A stretch of 64,000 bases of DNA from Rudanella lutea DSM 19387 (GCF_000383955.1 NZ_KB913013.1:2138277-2202276); one strand, 5' to 3'; counted from the first letter of the stretch, positions 51,082-61,250 are shown. Numbers and translations: made by a program. Notes: a model not told the origin generated them from the letters alone.

Positions 51082-52713
51082 TTGGCCCGACCCAACCCTG
51101 TGGAGACTCGCCCGACGATAAACATTCTGTGGTTCAAACGTGACCTGCGCCTGCGCGACCACGCCCCGTTGCAAGCCGCTATCGACGCCTGTGCGGCCGG
51201 TGTCCCGCTGTTGTTGCTCTATTGTTTTGAGCCCTCGGTCGTGGCCGACCCCAACTACGACCTGCGGCATTGGCGCTTTGTGAACGAGTGCCTCACCGAC
51301 CTCAACCGCCAACTCGCCGATGTGCAACGGGCTTCTCCGGCAACCTCGGCCAGCCACCCGCCAAAGCCCGTAGAATGGCTACCGTTTGTGTTTGATGAGG
51401 AAGAACTGCCCCCGCCAGCACCAACCGAAGGCCCGGCACCCGGCCCGCAACAGATCTGGGTGTTTCACCGCGAAGTACTGGACGTGCTCACCGAGTTAAG
51501 CACCCAATACACCATTCAGAACCTGTTTTCGCACGAGGAAACCGGCCTGCGCATCACCTTCGAGCGCGATAAGGCCGTGGCCCGCTTTTGCCGGGAGCAG
51601 GGCATCAATTGGCGGGAGTTTCAGAGTAACGGCGTAATTCGGCGACTCACCAACCGTACCGATTGGACGGCCCGCTGGCATCAGACCGTACGGGCTCCGC
51701 AACAACACCCCGACTTACCCAACTGGCTGCCCGCCCAGCTCGATCCCGATTGGTACACGCACCGGAAAGGAACTCCCCTACCCGATGCTTGGCAACAGCC
51801 CGATGCTCGTTTTCAGCCGGGCGGAGAATACAACGCCCATCGGTACCTCTATTCGTTCCTCACCGACCGAATAGCCCTCTACGCGCAGAGTATCTCAAAA
51901 CCGCTCGAAAGTCGGCGGGGATGCAGCCGCGTGTCGCCGTATCTGGCGTGGGGGTGCCTGAGCATTCGGCAGGTATTTGGGGCGCAACAGGCCGCCAGAC
52001 GGACCAACGGGCACAAACGGCAGTTGGCCGCCTTTGCGTCGCGGTTGCGGTGGCATTGTCACTTTATCCAGAAGTTTGAAAGCGAAGACCGGATTGAGTT
52101 TGAGAATGTAAATCGGGCGTTCGATGGCCTCACCAAAAACGCTGATTCTGAGCAATACCAGGCCTGGGCCGAAGGGCGCACCGGATACCCGTTGGTAGAC
52201 GCCTGTATGCGCTGCCTTCACCAAACCGGATATATTAACTTTCGGATGCGGGCCATGCTCACGTCGTTTCTGACCCACCACCTGTTCCAGCACTGGAAAG
52301 AGGGAGCCCTGCATCTGGCGCGGCTTTACACCGATTTTGAGCCCGGCATTCACTACGCGCAGGTTCAGATGCAGGCTGGCATGACCGGCACCAATACGGT
52401 GCGGGTGTACAACCCCGTGAAGCAATCGCAGGACCATGACCCCGACGGGGTGTTTATCCGGCAGTGGGTGCCCGAGCTCGCCCATTGCCCCAACGCCTAC
52501 ATCCATCAGCCCTGGACCATGCCCCCGCTCGAGCAGGCCCTTTACCGATTTAGGGTCGGAGTTGACTACCCGGCCCCCATTGTCGACATTGCCGTTACCG
52601 GGCGCGCGGCCCAGACCGAGCTGCACCGGCCTCGCAAAACGGCCATTGGTCAGGCCGAAAAACAGCGTATCCTGACTCGGCACGCCATTCCGAAAGAATC
52701 GCCCAGCCGATAA
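51082..52713 (+). CDS. Deoxyribodipyrimidine photolyase / cryptochrome family protein
   Basis: Protein of up to 543 residues. There is no in-frame ATG; TTG at 51082 or GTG at 51100 must be used, since a stop precedes them. The N-terminal alpha/beta domain ([23 protein letters not shown]) binds an antenna cofactor. The C-terminal FAD domain has [51 protein letters not shown] and a [13 protein letters not shown] stretch. This is the full two-domain layout of blue-light-driven DNA repair enzymes. CPD versus (6-4) specificity or a sensory role cannot be fixed from sequence reading. It is likely monocistronic. Confidence 0.9.
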   Translation: MARPNPVETRPTINILWFKRDLRLRDHAPLQAAIDACAAGVPLLLLYCFEPSVVADPNYDLRHWRFVNECLTDLNRQLADVQRASPATSASHPPKPVEWLPFVFDEEELPPPAPTEGPAPGPQQIWVFHREVLDVLTELSTQYTIQNLFSHEETGLRITFERDKAVARFCREQGINWREFQSNGVIRRLTNRTDWTARWHQTVRAPQQHPDLPNWLPAQLDPDWYTHRKGTPLPDAWQQPDARFQPGGEYNAHRYLYSFLTDRIALYAQSISKPLESRRGCSRVSPYLAWGCLSIRQVFGAQQAARRTNGHKRQLAAFASRLRWHCHFIQKFESEDRIEFENVNRAFDGLTKNADSEQYQAWAEGRTGYPLVDACMRCLHQTGYINFRMRAMLTSFLTHHLFQHWKEGALHLARLYTDFEPGIHYAQVQMQAGMTGTNTVRVYNPVKQSQDHDPDGVFIRQWVPELAHCPNAYIHQPWTMPPLEQALYRFRVGVDYPAPIVDIAVTGRAAQTELHRPRKTAIGQAEKQRILTRHAIPKESPSR

Positions 52714-53030
52714 AACAGACAAATAACCCCAATTATTTACTCAGGTTCTTCGCACACAATTACACCGAAAAACACACCCAAACCTTACTTAAACACAAGC
52801 TCAAATACAGCAAGTACAATATTTCATACAAGGCGGCCAGAGACGCGGTAAAAGCTCAGTTATAAACCGATTAATCCGCCCAAATACATATGAAGATTTA
52901 GAAATAAATAGACACCTTTACGAATAATAAAAACATAGTACGTTTGCTTTCATCGGCGTCTAATTGCCAGTAATTAGATGCTGATAGTACACCCGGCGTC
53001 CGGGCACTACCCACCATTATCCGTTATTAT
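52714..53030. other. AT-rich intergenic region
   Basis: This 317-base AT-rich leader lies between the photolyase gene and the SGNH esterase gene. Apart from the promoter-like motif near its right end I see no gene, hairpin or RNA. It is clearly poorer in GC than its surroundings. Confidence 0.5.
52917..52946 (+). promoter_or_regulatory. Bacteroidota-type promoter of the SGNH esterase gene
   Basis: TACGTTTG (52939-52946) is an exact match to TAnnTTTG, with TTTA at 52917-52920 placed 18 bases upstream as a weak -33 element. The ATG at 53031 follows about 85 bases later. Confidence 0.5.
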
Positions 53031-55712
53031 ATGCCGATATTTTACCGGTTTCTGTTTCTTCTATTCAGTACGCTTACCGTTCAGGCACAGTCCATGATTC
53101 TGACCACCCCACAGGCCCGGATTGTTTACCAACGCGACCTGAACAATGAAGCCCGCGTACCCGTAACGGGCCTCGCCCCCACCGGCACCACCCGCCTTGA
53201 GGCCCGCCTGTTGCCGTTGTCGGAGGGGATGGGCACGCCGACCAACTGGCAATCGCTCTCGCTCATTACCGGTACAACCGCGTTTCGGGGGCATGTGCGG
53301 GCAACGGGGGGCTGGTATCAACTTCAGGTACGCGCCAAAGCCGGGTTTACCGTACTCGCCCAAACTACCCTCAACCGGGTGGGTGTGGGCGAGGTGTTTG
53401 TGGTGGCGGGGCAATCCAACGCACTCGGTGTGTTCGAAGAATCAGTCGATGCCACCGACGACCGGGTGTCCTGCATCGACTCCCGGCAAGACGACCCCTC
53501 CGAGCAATGCCTGTTGCTACCGTTCAGCCGGGCCGGGGCCAAAACCAATATCGGGCCCGCCAACCCACCGTATATCTGGACCATTCTGGGCGATAGCCTG
53601 ACCCGACGGCTCAATGTACCGGTCTTGTTTCTGGGCGCGGCTCAGGGGGGCACTTCCAGTACCGAATGGGCCCAGACCGCGAGTGGCATCGGCCCGGCAT
53701 ACTTGTCGCCCTACCGCCGGTTGGGGGTGGCGCTGCGGCACTACGCGGCCCGGACGGGCCTGCGGGCTGTTCTCTGGCATCAGGGCGAGAGCGATAATTT
53801 GGGTGGCACTTCGGTACAAACGTACATGAACAACCTGCTCACAGTGATTCAGAAAACCCGGCAGCAAACCGGCTTTGCGCAACTACCCTGGCTCATATCG
53901 CGTACCAGCTACATCAGCGGCACCACCAGCAATGCCATTATTCAGGCGCAGAATGGGCTGATTGCCAACACCCCAAACGTGTGGCCCGGCCCCGAAACCG
54001 ACCTGTACACGAGTGATTCGCTTCGGCTCGATGGCCTGCATTTTGGAGGAAACAAGGGGCTAAGCCTGCTGGCTACCCTTTGGAATGAGCGGCTCTCCAA
54101 CCCGTTTTTCGCTTCGGCAACTCCTTTTATTCCCGACTCGGTGGCCCTGCTCACCACAGGCTATATTCTGCCGCTCACCCGCCGTACGGGCGATACCCTC
54201 TCGGTCCCGTTCCTGCAAACGGCCCCCTTGCTGCCCGGTAACCAGTTTCGGCTCCAACTCGCCCGCGCGACCGATGAGCTGATCGTGGCCCAGTCGGAGC
54301 CGGTCACCGATCAAGATCCAATCCGGTGGATCATCCCCAACCGCTTAGGGCCGGGTACGTACCGGGTGCGGGTGCAAACCACCTCACCTATGCTGAATAG
54401 CCCCTGGAGCGAACCCTTCCAGATTGACCCAGCGGCTGCACCGACCCCTAATCCAGTTGCGTCGGCCCCATTCGTAACGGGTGGTCAGGCCGATCCTGCC
54501 ATCGAGCGGATTGGGTATCGATACGACGCGCCAACCCACGGCTTTGAAGCGCTCATCTGGGCATCGGTGCCGGTTGAGATACAGATGCAACGACTCGATG
54601 GCGGCCCGTTTACCAATACGAACTGGGCAGTTGCCACGCCAACGAGTAACTTCCCCAGTTTTAATCAGTTCCGAAACTACCCGCCGGTAGCCTTAGGTGT
54701 GGGAGGTATTGAATGGGGGCGCTACCGGCTGTCGGTACGGCGGCAGGGCGACACAGGCGCGGGGGTATGGGTCGAAGGAACGTTTCTGGACAAACGGCAT
54801 ACGGTGTACATCGCCAACGAAGCAGCTCCAACGCCCAAATCACTACCCGACCGGGCCGATCTGGCTTTGCAAATGCATGTCGATAAGCGAGTTGCGCCCG
54901 TGGGTGGGCAACTCACCTACACCATTCAGGTTACCAACAACGGCCCTGACGATGCCACCCGCATTGGCCTGACCAACCGACTGCCCGACGCCCTGCAATT
55001 CGGCACCGGAACGGGATTGAGCGCAGCCAGTGGTGTCATTTCGACTACGTTGGCTGGGCTCGAACCGGGAGCTACCCAATCGCTCACGTTCAGCGCGGTT
55101 ATTACGGCACCGGGCGTGTTCGACAACCGCGCCGAAATCACGGCCCTCGACCAAACCGACCCGAACAGTTTGCCCGGTTCGGGTACCGACGATGGTGAGA
55201 ACGACATGGCCGGTACCGATGCCCGTACGCCCGACGGGGCGCTTACCCGCCGGGTTTCGCCCAATCCCAACGGGCGCGTGCTGCCAACGGTTGTTCCCAA
55301 CCAGCCCCTCCCCGACTCTACCCGCACCGACCTCAGCCTCGCCACCGACCTGAGCCGTCGCGTTGCCCAACCCGGCGACACGCTTCAGCTACGGATTCGC
55401 GTAACCAACGCGGGTGGGCTATCGGCTTCGGCCGTTTCGGTGCAAACTACCCTTCCGGCAGGCTGGCAACTGCTGCCAACCACCGGAGCGAATCAATCGG
55501 GCGGGGTAGTGACGGTACCGCTAGGCCTGCTTGACCCCGGCCAAACCATCACACAGGTGCTTACCCTCCGTGCTGGAGCGGACAGAGGGCCATTTCAACT
55601 CAAAAGCGAGATAAGCGCGGCCACCGGCACCGACCTCGACTCTACGCCCGGCAATGGCAACCTGAACCGGGGCGAAGACGACGAGGCCGTAGTGGATGGG
55701 CGTATTCGGTAA
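53031..55712 (+). CDS. Secreted SGNH/sialate O-acetylesterase-like protein with DUF11 repeats
   Basis: The protein has 893 residues with a signal peptide ending QAQ. An N-terminal beta region is followed by an SGNH hydrolase domain: the block I serine motif VVAGQSNALG (about 126-135), the block III-like AAQGGTSSTEW and the block V-like LRLDGLHFGG, with VLWHQGESD between, typical of sialate O-acetylesterases (SASA). Ig-like modules come next. Two DUF11 repeats (VAPVGGQLTYTIQVTNNGPD and VAQPGDTLQLRIRVTNAGG) close the protein. It probably deacetylates surface or host glycans. No C-terminal T9SS sorting domain is visible even though DUF11 proteins in this phylum often have one. Confidence 0.82.
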   Translation: MPIFYRFLFLLFSTLTVQAQSMILTTPQARIVYQRDLNNEARVPVTGLAPTGTTRLEARLLPLSEGMGTPTNWQSLSLITGTTAFRGHVRATGGWYQLQVRAKAGFTVLAQTTLNRVGVGEVFVVAGQSNALGVFEESVDATDDRVSCIDSRQDDPSEQCLLLPFSRAGAKTNIGPANPPYIWTILGDSLTRRLNVPVLFLGAAQGGTSSTEWAQTASGIGPAYLSPYRRLGVALRHYAARTGLRAVLWHQGESDNLGGTSVQTYMNNLLTVIQKTRQQTGFAQLPWLISRTSYISGTTSNAIIQAQNGLIANTPNVWPGPETDLYTSDSLRLDGLHFGGNKGLSLLATLWNERLSNPFFASATPFIPDSVALLTTGYILPLTRRTGDTLSVPFLQTAPLLPGNQFRLQLARATDELIVAQSEPVTDQDPIRWIIPNRLGPGTYRVRVQTTSPMLNSPWSEPFQIDPAAAPTPNPVASAPFVTGGQADPAIERIGYRYDAPTHGFEALIWASVPVEIQMQRLDGGPFTNTNWAVATPTSNFPSFNQFRNYPPVALGVGGIEWGRYRLSVRRQGDTGAGVWVEGTFLDKRHTVYIANEAAPTPKSLPDRADLALQMHVDKRVAPVGGQLTYTIQVTNNGPDDATRIGLTNRLPDALQFGTGTGLSAASGVISTTLAGLEPGATQSLTFSAVITAPGVFDNRAEITALDQTDPNSLPGSGTDDGENDMAGTDARTPDGALTRRVSPNPNGRVLPTVVPNQPLPDSTRTDLSLATDLSRRVAQPGDTLQLRIRVTNAGGLSASAVSVQTTLPAGWQLLPTTGANQSGGVVTVPLGLLDPGQTITQVLTLRAGADRGPFQLKSEISAATGTDLDSTPGNGNLNRGEDDEAVVDGRIR

Positions 55713-55717
55713 GGTGT

Positions 55718-57202
55718 TTACCGTTCAAGCTTGAAATTCGGGTCGACGGCCGGGCGTTTAGGATTATTGGCTATGGCCCAGCCCGTTCGGTACATCCAGC
55801 GGGTTACGTTGGTCAGCTTCCGAATGTCGATCCGGTCGGGTTCGTCGTTGGCCGTGTGGTAATCCGGGTGCAGCAGGGTGGTGAAACAGATAGCCGGAAT
55901 CCCCGCCCGCGCATACGGCAGGTGGTCGCTGCGGAAGTACCAGCCTTCGGGGTGATCGGGCCGATCCCAGAGCGTGTCGAGCTTAAAATTGGCCGTAGCG
56001 CGGTTGGCCGCCAGGGCAATATTGACCAGATCGGGCGAGTTGCGGTGGGGTACCTGCGAACCCAGCAGAGCGGCACTGTCGGGGGCATTCCGACCGATCA
56101 TTTCCCCATTCAGGCAAGCCACAATACTGTTTTTAGGCACCGTTGGGTTATCCACAAAATACCGCGAGCCCAGCAGACCCCGCTCCTCGGCCCCGTGAAA
56201 CACAATCAGCGCCGATCGCTTGCCGGGTTTCTTCACAAACGCCCGGCCAATAGCCATGGCAGCCGCGCAGCCCGTCGCGTTGTCGTCGGCCCCGTTGTAT
56301 ATGGAGTCGCCCTCGATAAACGGACGCCGGAGCCCATCGTGATCCTGATGCGTACTGAACAGCACGTACTCGTTTTTTAGCACCGGATCGGTGCCCGGTA
56401 TTTTGGCCACAATATTGACCGACGGATAACTGAAACTTTCGACGTTGACGATGTTGGTAAACTGCGCGTCGGGTTGCTGCACCCAGGGCAGGGCTTTGGC
56501 CGGTAGCCAGATGGTGGGCGCCTGACTGAACACACGGGTATTGGGGCCACCGGGCAGGTCGTACCGACCGGCATCGTAAGCACCGCTCCACCGCTCAAAA
56601 ATGGCCTGAGCGGGCGCATCCGACACAAACAAAACGGCCACTGCCCCGGCCTTGACCAGAGCCGCCGACCGCTGCTGCATGCTCGAAAACAGGAACCGAC
56701 GGTAGCTCATATCGCCGGGCGGGTTGCCCGAAAACAGAATCGCGACGGCCTTGCCTTTCACGTCGACCTTCGCCAGTTCGTCGGGCGTACCCGTACCTAC
56801 ATATACCAGCGGAGCCACCACCGATGCAATGGCCGGTGCCAGCGCAATGGCGTCTTCGCCGTATTCGAGGGTACGGTTGCCAATGCTCAGGCGGCTGGTT
56901 TCGGAAATACGGGTGCGTTGAAGATGAAAAAACTGAAAGTACGTACCGTCGTCGCCTGCCGGTTGCAGGCCCATAGCCCGGAGCTGCTCGGCAATCCACA
57001 TAGACGCCCGCAGTTCGTCGAGGGTACCGGCCCGGCGACCCCGGAAATGATCGCCCGAAAGTGCAAACAGGTCGCGTTTGATTTCGGCTTCTTTAATTGA
57101 GCCCACATTGTCGGGGCTATTGGGCAGAGGCTGGGCCGTACCGGTGAGCGTACAGCCCAGCCACAAAGCCACCAGAAAGTTAGAAATACGTTGTGCTATC
57201 AT
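55718..57202 (-). CDS. Secreted M28 family metallopeptidase
   Basis: Start placed at the ATG at 57202 giving a signal peptide (MIAQRISNFLVALWLGCTL); ATG 57232 adds ten residues. About 494 residues: a PA-like inserted domain (LVYVGTGTPDELAKVDVKGKA pattern) and an M28 dizinc aminopeptidase core, with STHQDHDG (first zinc His and neighbouring Asp), YNGADDNATG (bridging Asp), GAEERGLLGS (catalytic Glu pair) and a closing FRSDHLPYA (final zinc His). All metal and catalytic residues appear present. It likely releases amino acids from peptides in the periplasm or outside. It converges with the SGNH gene, 5 bases apart. Confidence 0.9.
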   Translation of the reverse strand: MIAQRISNFLVALWLGCTLTGTAQPLPNSPDNVGSIKEAEIKRDLFALSGDHFRGRRAGTLDELRASMWIAEQLRAMGLQPAGDDGTYFQFFHLQRTRISETSRLSIGNRTLEYGEDAIALAPAIASVVAPLVYVGTGTPDELAKVDVKGKAVAILFSGNPPGDMSYRRFLFSSMQQRSAALVKAGAVAVLFVSDAPAQAIFERWSGAYDAGRYDLPGGPNTRVFSQAPTIWLPAKALPWVQQPDAQFTNIVNVESFSYPSVNIVAKIPGTDPVLKNEYVLFSTHQDHDGLRRPFIEGDSIYNGADDNATGCAAAMAIGRAFVKKPGKRSALIVFHGAEERGLLGSRYFVDNPTVPKNSIVACLNGEMIGRNAPDSAALLGSQVPHRNSPDLVNIALAANRATANFKLDTLWDRPDHPEGWYFRSDHLPYARAGIPAICFTTLLHPDYHTANDEPDRIDIRKLTNVTRWMYRTGWAIANNPKRPAVDPNFKLER

Positions 57203-57270
57203 CCGTTGAACAACCGCGCGTATCCGGCTCATCAGCCCGGCGGTTGGTTCGCCTAAATTAGCACCGAGCC

Positions 57271-58509
57271 TTATCCGTTGGTCTGCGGATCGGCGATTTT
57301 CCCCGTAAATAACACCGTACCCGACGTTTTTTCGTGGATAACAAACACAAACGGACGGTCGCAGAGATACGAGGCTGGCATCGACGTGACCACGATTCCG
57401 ATGGAGGTAACGGCGGCAGCTTCGGTACCTTTTTCATCGACGGCGATAAAGGTGTTCTGCTTCACAAAATCGGTTTTGAGGCCGCCCTCGCGCCGGATAC
57501 CGCTAAGGTCAGCTGCGTTGGTGAACACGGTTGGCATACCCATTTTGGCCAGAATGTTGTTCAGCTGAATTTCGTAGTTCAGCGTAAACCGGGGCAACCC
57601 AATGTCGATAGTGCCCTCGGTCATGTCTTTCTGGAGGGCGGTCCACTCGGCACCGTTCAGGCTATTGATGAGGGCCTCGGCCGACGAGTTTTCGGCAGGC
57701 AGCAGCACCGTCATGACAAAGTTACCGTTGGCGTAAGGCAGTTCAAACGCCGTGTAAGCAGGCCGAAACACCCGACGCAGGCCGGTGTTGAGCCGCATCA
57801 TTTTCACATTTTTGCTCCTCCCCGATGCCAGCCGGAAAGGCATATCCCCGGTTTGTTCGGTTTTGAACTCGGTTTTCCAGTCCCCCTTGAAGTACAGAGC
57901 GTTGAGCAAAAACATTACGTGGTCGGGTTTTACCTCGTCGATCACCTTCTGGATTTTACCGGCCGTTTGGTCGCTTACCCAGGTGTTGATGCGGTCTTTG
58001 GCTGTGGGGCTGGCAAAATCGAGGGCCGTTACTTCGGCCTTGAAGCTTTTCCGCAACACGTCCCCAAATGACGTTTCGACGGTAACCCCCTGCCGGTACC
58101 AGACCGAGTTGGCCAGGGTCAGTTTCACCTTCGGGTCTACACCGGGCAGGTTTTCGAGCAGGTTAGTGTACGTCTGATTCGCTTCGGACAGCGTTTGTGC
58201 GTCGAGTTTGAGCGTTTTCTGAATTTCGGTCGCGGTTTGGCCCTTGGCTCCGTTGAGCAACATTCCCAGCGCCATGTGCAGGCTCAGGGGCGACACAAAC
58301 GAGTTGGCCTCTTTGCCATCCTGCACACTAACCTGTTTGAGCAGATCGAAAGCGAAGTCGGTGGTTTGGGCGGCAAATGGAGCCGACACCCGCAATGAAC
58401 CGGCCGTACTACCGGGATCAGGCGTTTGGGGCGACGAGGTGCAGCCCACCGCCAAAGCAAGCGTAGTAGCCGCGGTGAGCAGGTATGTGCTTATACGTTC
58501 TGTTTTCAT
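57271..58509 (-). CDS. Serpin, inhibitory type, lipoprotein
   Basis: The protein has 412 residues with a lipoprotein signal (LALAVGC, lipid-modified Cys about 23). The mature part is a full-length serpin: NSFVSPLSLHMALGMLLNGA (helix B region), LLNALYFKGDWKTEF, then the reactive loop hinge KGTEAAAVTS and the closing DRPFVFVIHEKTSGTVLFTGK. The hinge has the small residues needed for loop insertion, so it should be inhibitory. Aligning the loop length with alpha-1-antitrypsin places Thr at P1 and Ser at P1'. It may protect the cell surface from serine or cysteine proteases. It is upstream of the M28 peptidase gene, co-oriented, and possibly co-transcribed. Confidence 0.9.
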   Translation of the reverse strand: MKTERISTYLLTAATTLALAVGCTSSPQTPDPGSTAGSLRVSAPFAAQTTDFAFDLLKQVSVQDGKEANSFVSPLSLHMALGMLLNGAKGQTATEIQKTLKLDAQTLSEANQTYTNLLENLPGVDPKVKLTLANSVWYRQGVTVETSFGDVLRKSFKAEVTALDFASPTAKDRINTWVSDQTAGKIQKVIDEVKPDHVMFLLNALYFKGDWKTEFKTEQTGDMPFRLASGRSKNVKMMRLNTGLRRVFRPAYTAFELPYANGNFVMTVLLPAENSSAEALINSLNGAEWTALQKDMTEGTIDIGLPRFTLNYEIQLNNILAKMGMPTVFTNAADLSGIRREGGLKTDFVKQNTFIAVDEKGTEAAAVTSIGIVVTSMPASYLCDRPFVFVIHEKTSGTVLFTGKIADPQTNG

Positions 58510-58727
58510 TGTTTTGCTGTTTAGATAAACCGGGAATCGTAGACCACCAACCGAACCATTTCACCTTAGAACCGAAAGATTCGCGTCGGCATGGATAGCC
58601 TTAAGACCCTTTTTGCTTTAAAAGGGTTGGGACACCCTCCTGTTTTTTCTGAAAACGGCCGCACCCACCGATTTGGCAAAACGAGATAGTCCTTTTTATT
58701 TCACGAACTTCATAAACCACAGGATTG
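58510..58727. other. Divergent intergenic region
   Basis: A 218-base gap separates the serpin (minus) and hexosaminidase (plus) genes. It holds a small hairpin (ACCCTTTT 58606-58613 with AAAAGGGT 58620-58627). No consensus -7 element stands out. Confidence 0.4.
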
Positions 58728-60614
58728 ATGAAATTATCACTATTGGCCCTCCTAAACGGCTTTTTGCTGTTTTCGATTTCGCTGACTGCCCAACAGCTGC
58801 CGATTTCGATTATTCCGCAGCCGGTATCGGTACAGGCCGGGGCAGGTACGTTTCGGCTCACCAATACCACCAGTATTCATTTCGGGCAGTTACCGGCACA
58901 GTACGCAGCCGATATGCTCGCCCAGAAACTGAGTACCCCTACCGGCTTCAAACTCCGGGCGGTTCCCGGCGACCGGGGCGGGATTCAACTGAAAATCAAC
59001 GGCACCCCCGACCCAAAGCTCGGCTCTGAGGGGTACACCCTACAGGTAACGCCCAGGCAGGTGGTGATTGCGGCCAACCAACCCGCCGGTCTGTATTACG
59101 GGGTACAATCGTTTTTGCAACTGCTCCCGAAAGAGGTCAACGGCAGTAAGGTGGCCAACGTGGCCTGGACCGCGCCGGCTGTGAACATTACCGACTATCC
59201 GCGCTTTCCGTGGCGGGGCATTATGCTCGACGTGAGCCGCCATTTCTTCACCAAAGAGGAAGTAAAACGATACATCGATCAGTTGGCAGCCTTAAAATAC
59301 AATACCTTCCACTGGCACCTGACCGACGACAACGGCTGGCGAATCGAGATTAAGTCGTTGCCCAAACTCACCGAAGTAGGTGCGTGGCGGGTGGCACGGT
59401 CGGGTAAGTTTGGGCAGCGCGAGGCCCCCAAACCCAACGAGCCGACAACCTACGGCGGTTTTTACACCCACGACGATATTCGGGAGGTAGTGCGCTATGC
59501 CGCCGACCGCCATGTGACCATCGTACCCGAAATAGACGTGCCCGGCCACAGCATGGCCGCATTGGCCGCCTACCCCGAACTGAGCTGCACCAAAGCGGCC
59601 GTCAGCGTAAACCCCGGCACGGCTTTCTCGGAGTGGTACGGCAACGGTACGTTTAAGATGCTCGTAGAAAATACGCTGAACCCGTCGGACGAGAAGGTGT
59701 ACGAGTTTCTGGACAAGGTATTTACGGAAGTAGCTACGCTGTTTCCGAACCCGTATATCCACGTAGGGGGCGACGAATGCTACAAAGGATATTGGGCCGC
59801 CGACCCCGGCTGTCAGGCTCTGATGAAGAAGCTCAACATCCGACATGTCGAAGATTTACAGGGCTACTTCATGGAGCGGGTGGCCAAAATTGTGCAGTCG
59901 AAAGGCAAGAAAATGATCGGCTGGGATGAGATTCTGGAAGGGGGCGTCCCCTCCGATGCGGCCGTTATGAGCTGGCGGGGTATCAAAGGCGGTATCGAAG
60001 CGGCTCAGGCCGGCCACAACGTGGTGATGACCCCGACCACCTTTGCCTACCTCGACTATACCCAGGGCGACCCTACCATCGACCCGCCTATCTACGCATC
60101 GTTGCGGGCGCAGAAAAGCTACAGCTACGATCCCGTGCCGCCGGGCGTTGACCCCAAACGGATTCTGGGCGGGCAGGGTAACCTCTGGACGGAGCAAGTC
60201 CCGACGGTCCGGCACATGGAGTACATGACGTTCCCGCGGGCGTGGGCCTTGTCGGAGGTGTTCTGGTCGCCGGTAGAAGCCAAAAACTGGCCGAACTTTG
60301 TACAACGGATGGAAACCCACTTCGAACGGGCCGATGCCGCCAACATCAACTACGCCAAAGCGATTTACGACCCCATAATCCGCACGGTTCAGAAAGATGG
60401 TAAACTGATGCTCGAACTGGAAGGCGAAATTCCGGGTCTCGCTATTCACTATACCTTCGACGACACGATGCCCGACGAGCAATCGGCTAAGTACACGCAA
60501 CCCGTTGCTGTACCCGATGGGCCCATCACATTGCGGGTGATTACGTACCGCAACGGACAGCCGATTGGGCACCTGATTACGCTCTCCCGCGACGCCCTGC
60601 TGCGCCGTCGATAG
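58728..60614 (+). CDS. GH20 beta-N-acetylhexosaminidase
   Basis: Start at the ATG at 58728 (an in-frame TTG precedes it); 628 residues with a signal peptide ending LTAQQ. An N-terminal GH20b domain (LPISIIPQPVSVQAGAGTF) is followed by the catalytic barrel (RFPWRGIMLDVSRHFF, WHLTDDNGWRIEIKS) and the GH20 Asp-Glu pair in HVGGDECYKGYW (about residues 345-350), in which Asp stabilises the oxazolinium and Glu is the acid. A C-terminal chitobiase-like beta domain ends the protein. It removes terminal GlcNAc/GalNAc from glycans or chitin fragments in the periplasm or outside. Confidence 0.93.
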   Translation: MKLSLLALLNGFLLFSISLTAQQLPISIIPQPVSVQAGAGTFRLTNTTSIHFGQLPAQYAADMLAQKLSTPTGFKLRAVPGDRGGIQLKINGTPDPKLGSEGYTLQVTPRQVVIAANQPAGLYYGVQSFLQLLPKEVNGSKVANVAWTAPAVNITDYPRFPWRGIMLDVSRHFFTKEEVKRYIDQLAALKYNTFHWHLTDDNGWRIEIKSLPKLTEVGAWRVARSGKFGQREAPKPNEPTTYGGFYTHDDIREVVRYAADRHVTIVPEIDVPGHSMAALAAYPELSCTKAAVSVNPGTAFSEWYGNGTFKMLVENTLNPSDEKVYEFLDKVFTEVATLFPNPYIHVGGDECYKGYWAADPGCQALMKKLNIRHVEDLQGYFMERVAKIVQSKGKKMIGWDEILEGGVPSDAAVMSWRGIKGGIEAAQAGHNVVMTPTTFAYLDYTQGDPTIDPPIYASLRAQKSYSYDPVPPGVDPKRILGGQGNLWTEQVPTVRHMEYMTFPRAWALSEVFWSPVEAKNWPNFVQRMETHFERADAANINYAKAIYDPIIRTVQKDGKLMLELEGEIPGLAIHYTFDDTMPDEQSAKYTQPVAVPDGPITLRVITYRNGQPIGHLITLSRDALLRRR

Positions 60615-60619
60615 AAGTG

Positions 60620-60695
60620 GGGTTTCTGGTTTATCGTATTTAGTTTAGGGTTGTTCATCCTCAACCAGAGACCAGAAACGATAAACCAGAAACCC
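60620..60695. repeat. Word-repeat hairpin after the hexosaminidase gene
   Basis: GGGTTTCTGGTTTATCGT (60620-60637) is exactly complementary to 60678-60695. Related ATAAACCAGAAACC / AAACTATAAACC words continue to about 60718. It lies just after the hexosaminidase stop and probably serves as its 3' end structure. Confidence 0.88.
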
Positions 60696-60727
60696 AAAAC
60701 TATAAACCATAAACTCAAAACTCCCCT

Positions 60728-61192
60728 ATGTCTCCCGAACAGAATTTTCAAGCCCTCAACCTTCAGTTACCGCCAGCCCCGGCTCCCAAGGGCGTTTATA
60801 AGCCCTCACTGATTGTGGGCAATATGATTTACGTATCGGGCCACGGTCCCTACAAGCCCGACGATACCTTGATGGTGGGGCGCGTCGGCTCCGAAGTGGA
60901 TATGGAAGCCGGTATTGCAGCTGCTCAGCAAACGGGCCTCGCTATTCTGGCTACGCTCAAAGCAGCCCTGGGGAGCCTCGACCGCGTAAAGCGCGTGGTA
61001 AAAGTGCTGGGCATGGTCAACGCTGTAGAAACGTTCGGCGAGCACCCCAGGATAATCAACGGTTGCAGCGAGCTGTTTGCCAAAATTTGGGGCGAAGAAA
61101 ACGGCGTTGGCGTGCGTAGTGCCGTCGGAATGGGTTCGTTGCCGGGCAATATATCGGTCGAAATTGAAGCCATGTTCGAATTGGCCGACTAA
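60728..61192 (+). CDS. RidA (YjgF/L-PSP) family protein
   Basis: This 154-residue cytoplasmic protein has the RidA/chorismate-mutase-like fold: GVYKPSLIVGNMIYVSGHGP at the first strands, ILATLKAALGSLDRVKRVVK helix, and the C-terminal VRSAVGMGSLPGNISVEIEA block. That block has Ala-Val-Gly where classical RidA imine deaminases have the substrate Arg of RxxVxVxxLPxxxxVEIE; the RSA segment retains one Arg. It belongs to the longer YjgF-like subgroup (about 150 residues) whose substrates are mostly unknown. It is followed by a terminator. Confidence 0.88.
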   Translation: MSPEQNFQALNLQLPPAPAPKGVYKPSLIVGNMIYVSGHGPYKPDDTLMVGRVGSEVDMEAGIAAAQQTGLAILATLKAALGSLDRVKRVVKVLGMVNAVETFGEHPRIINGCSELFAKIWGEENGVGVRSAVGMGSLPGNISVEIEAMFELAD

Positions 61193-61205
61193 CAGTTCAT
61201 TTTGG

Positions 61206-61250
61206 GTTTAGCGTTTTGGGTAGCACTCACCGGCAACGCTAAACTCTTTT
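61206..61250 (+). terminator. Rho-independent terminator after the RidA-family gene
   Basis: GTTTAGCGTT (61206-61215) pairs with AACGCTAAAC (61235-61244), followed by TCTTTTCT. The position just after the stop codon supports a terminator. Confidence 0.75.
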
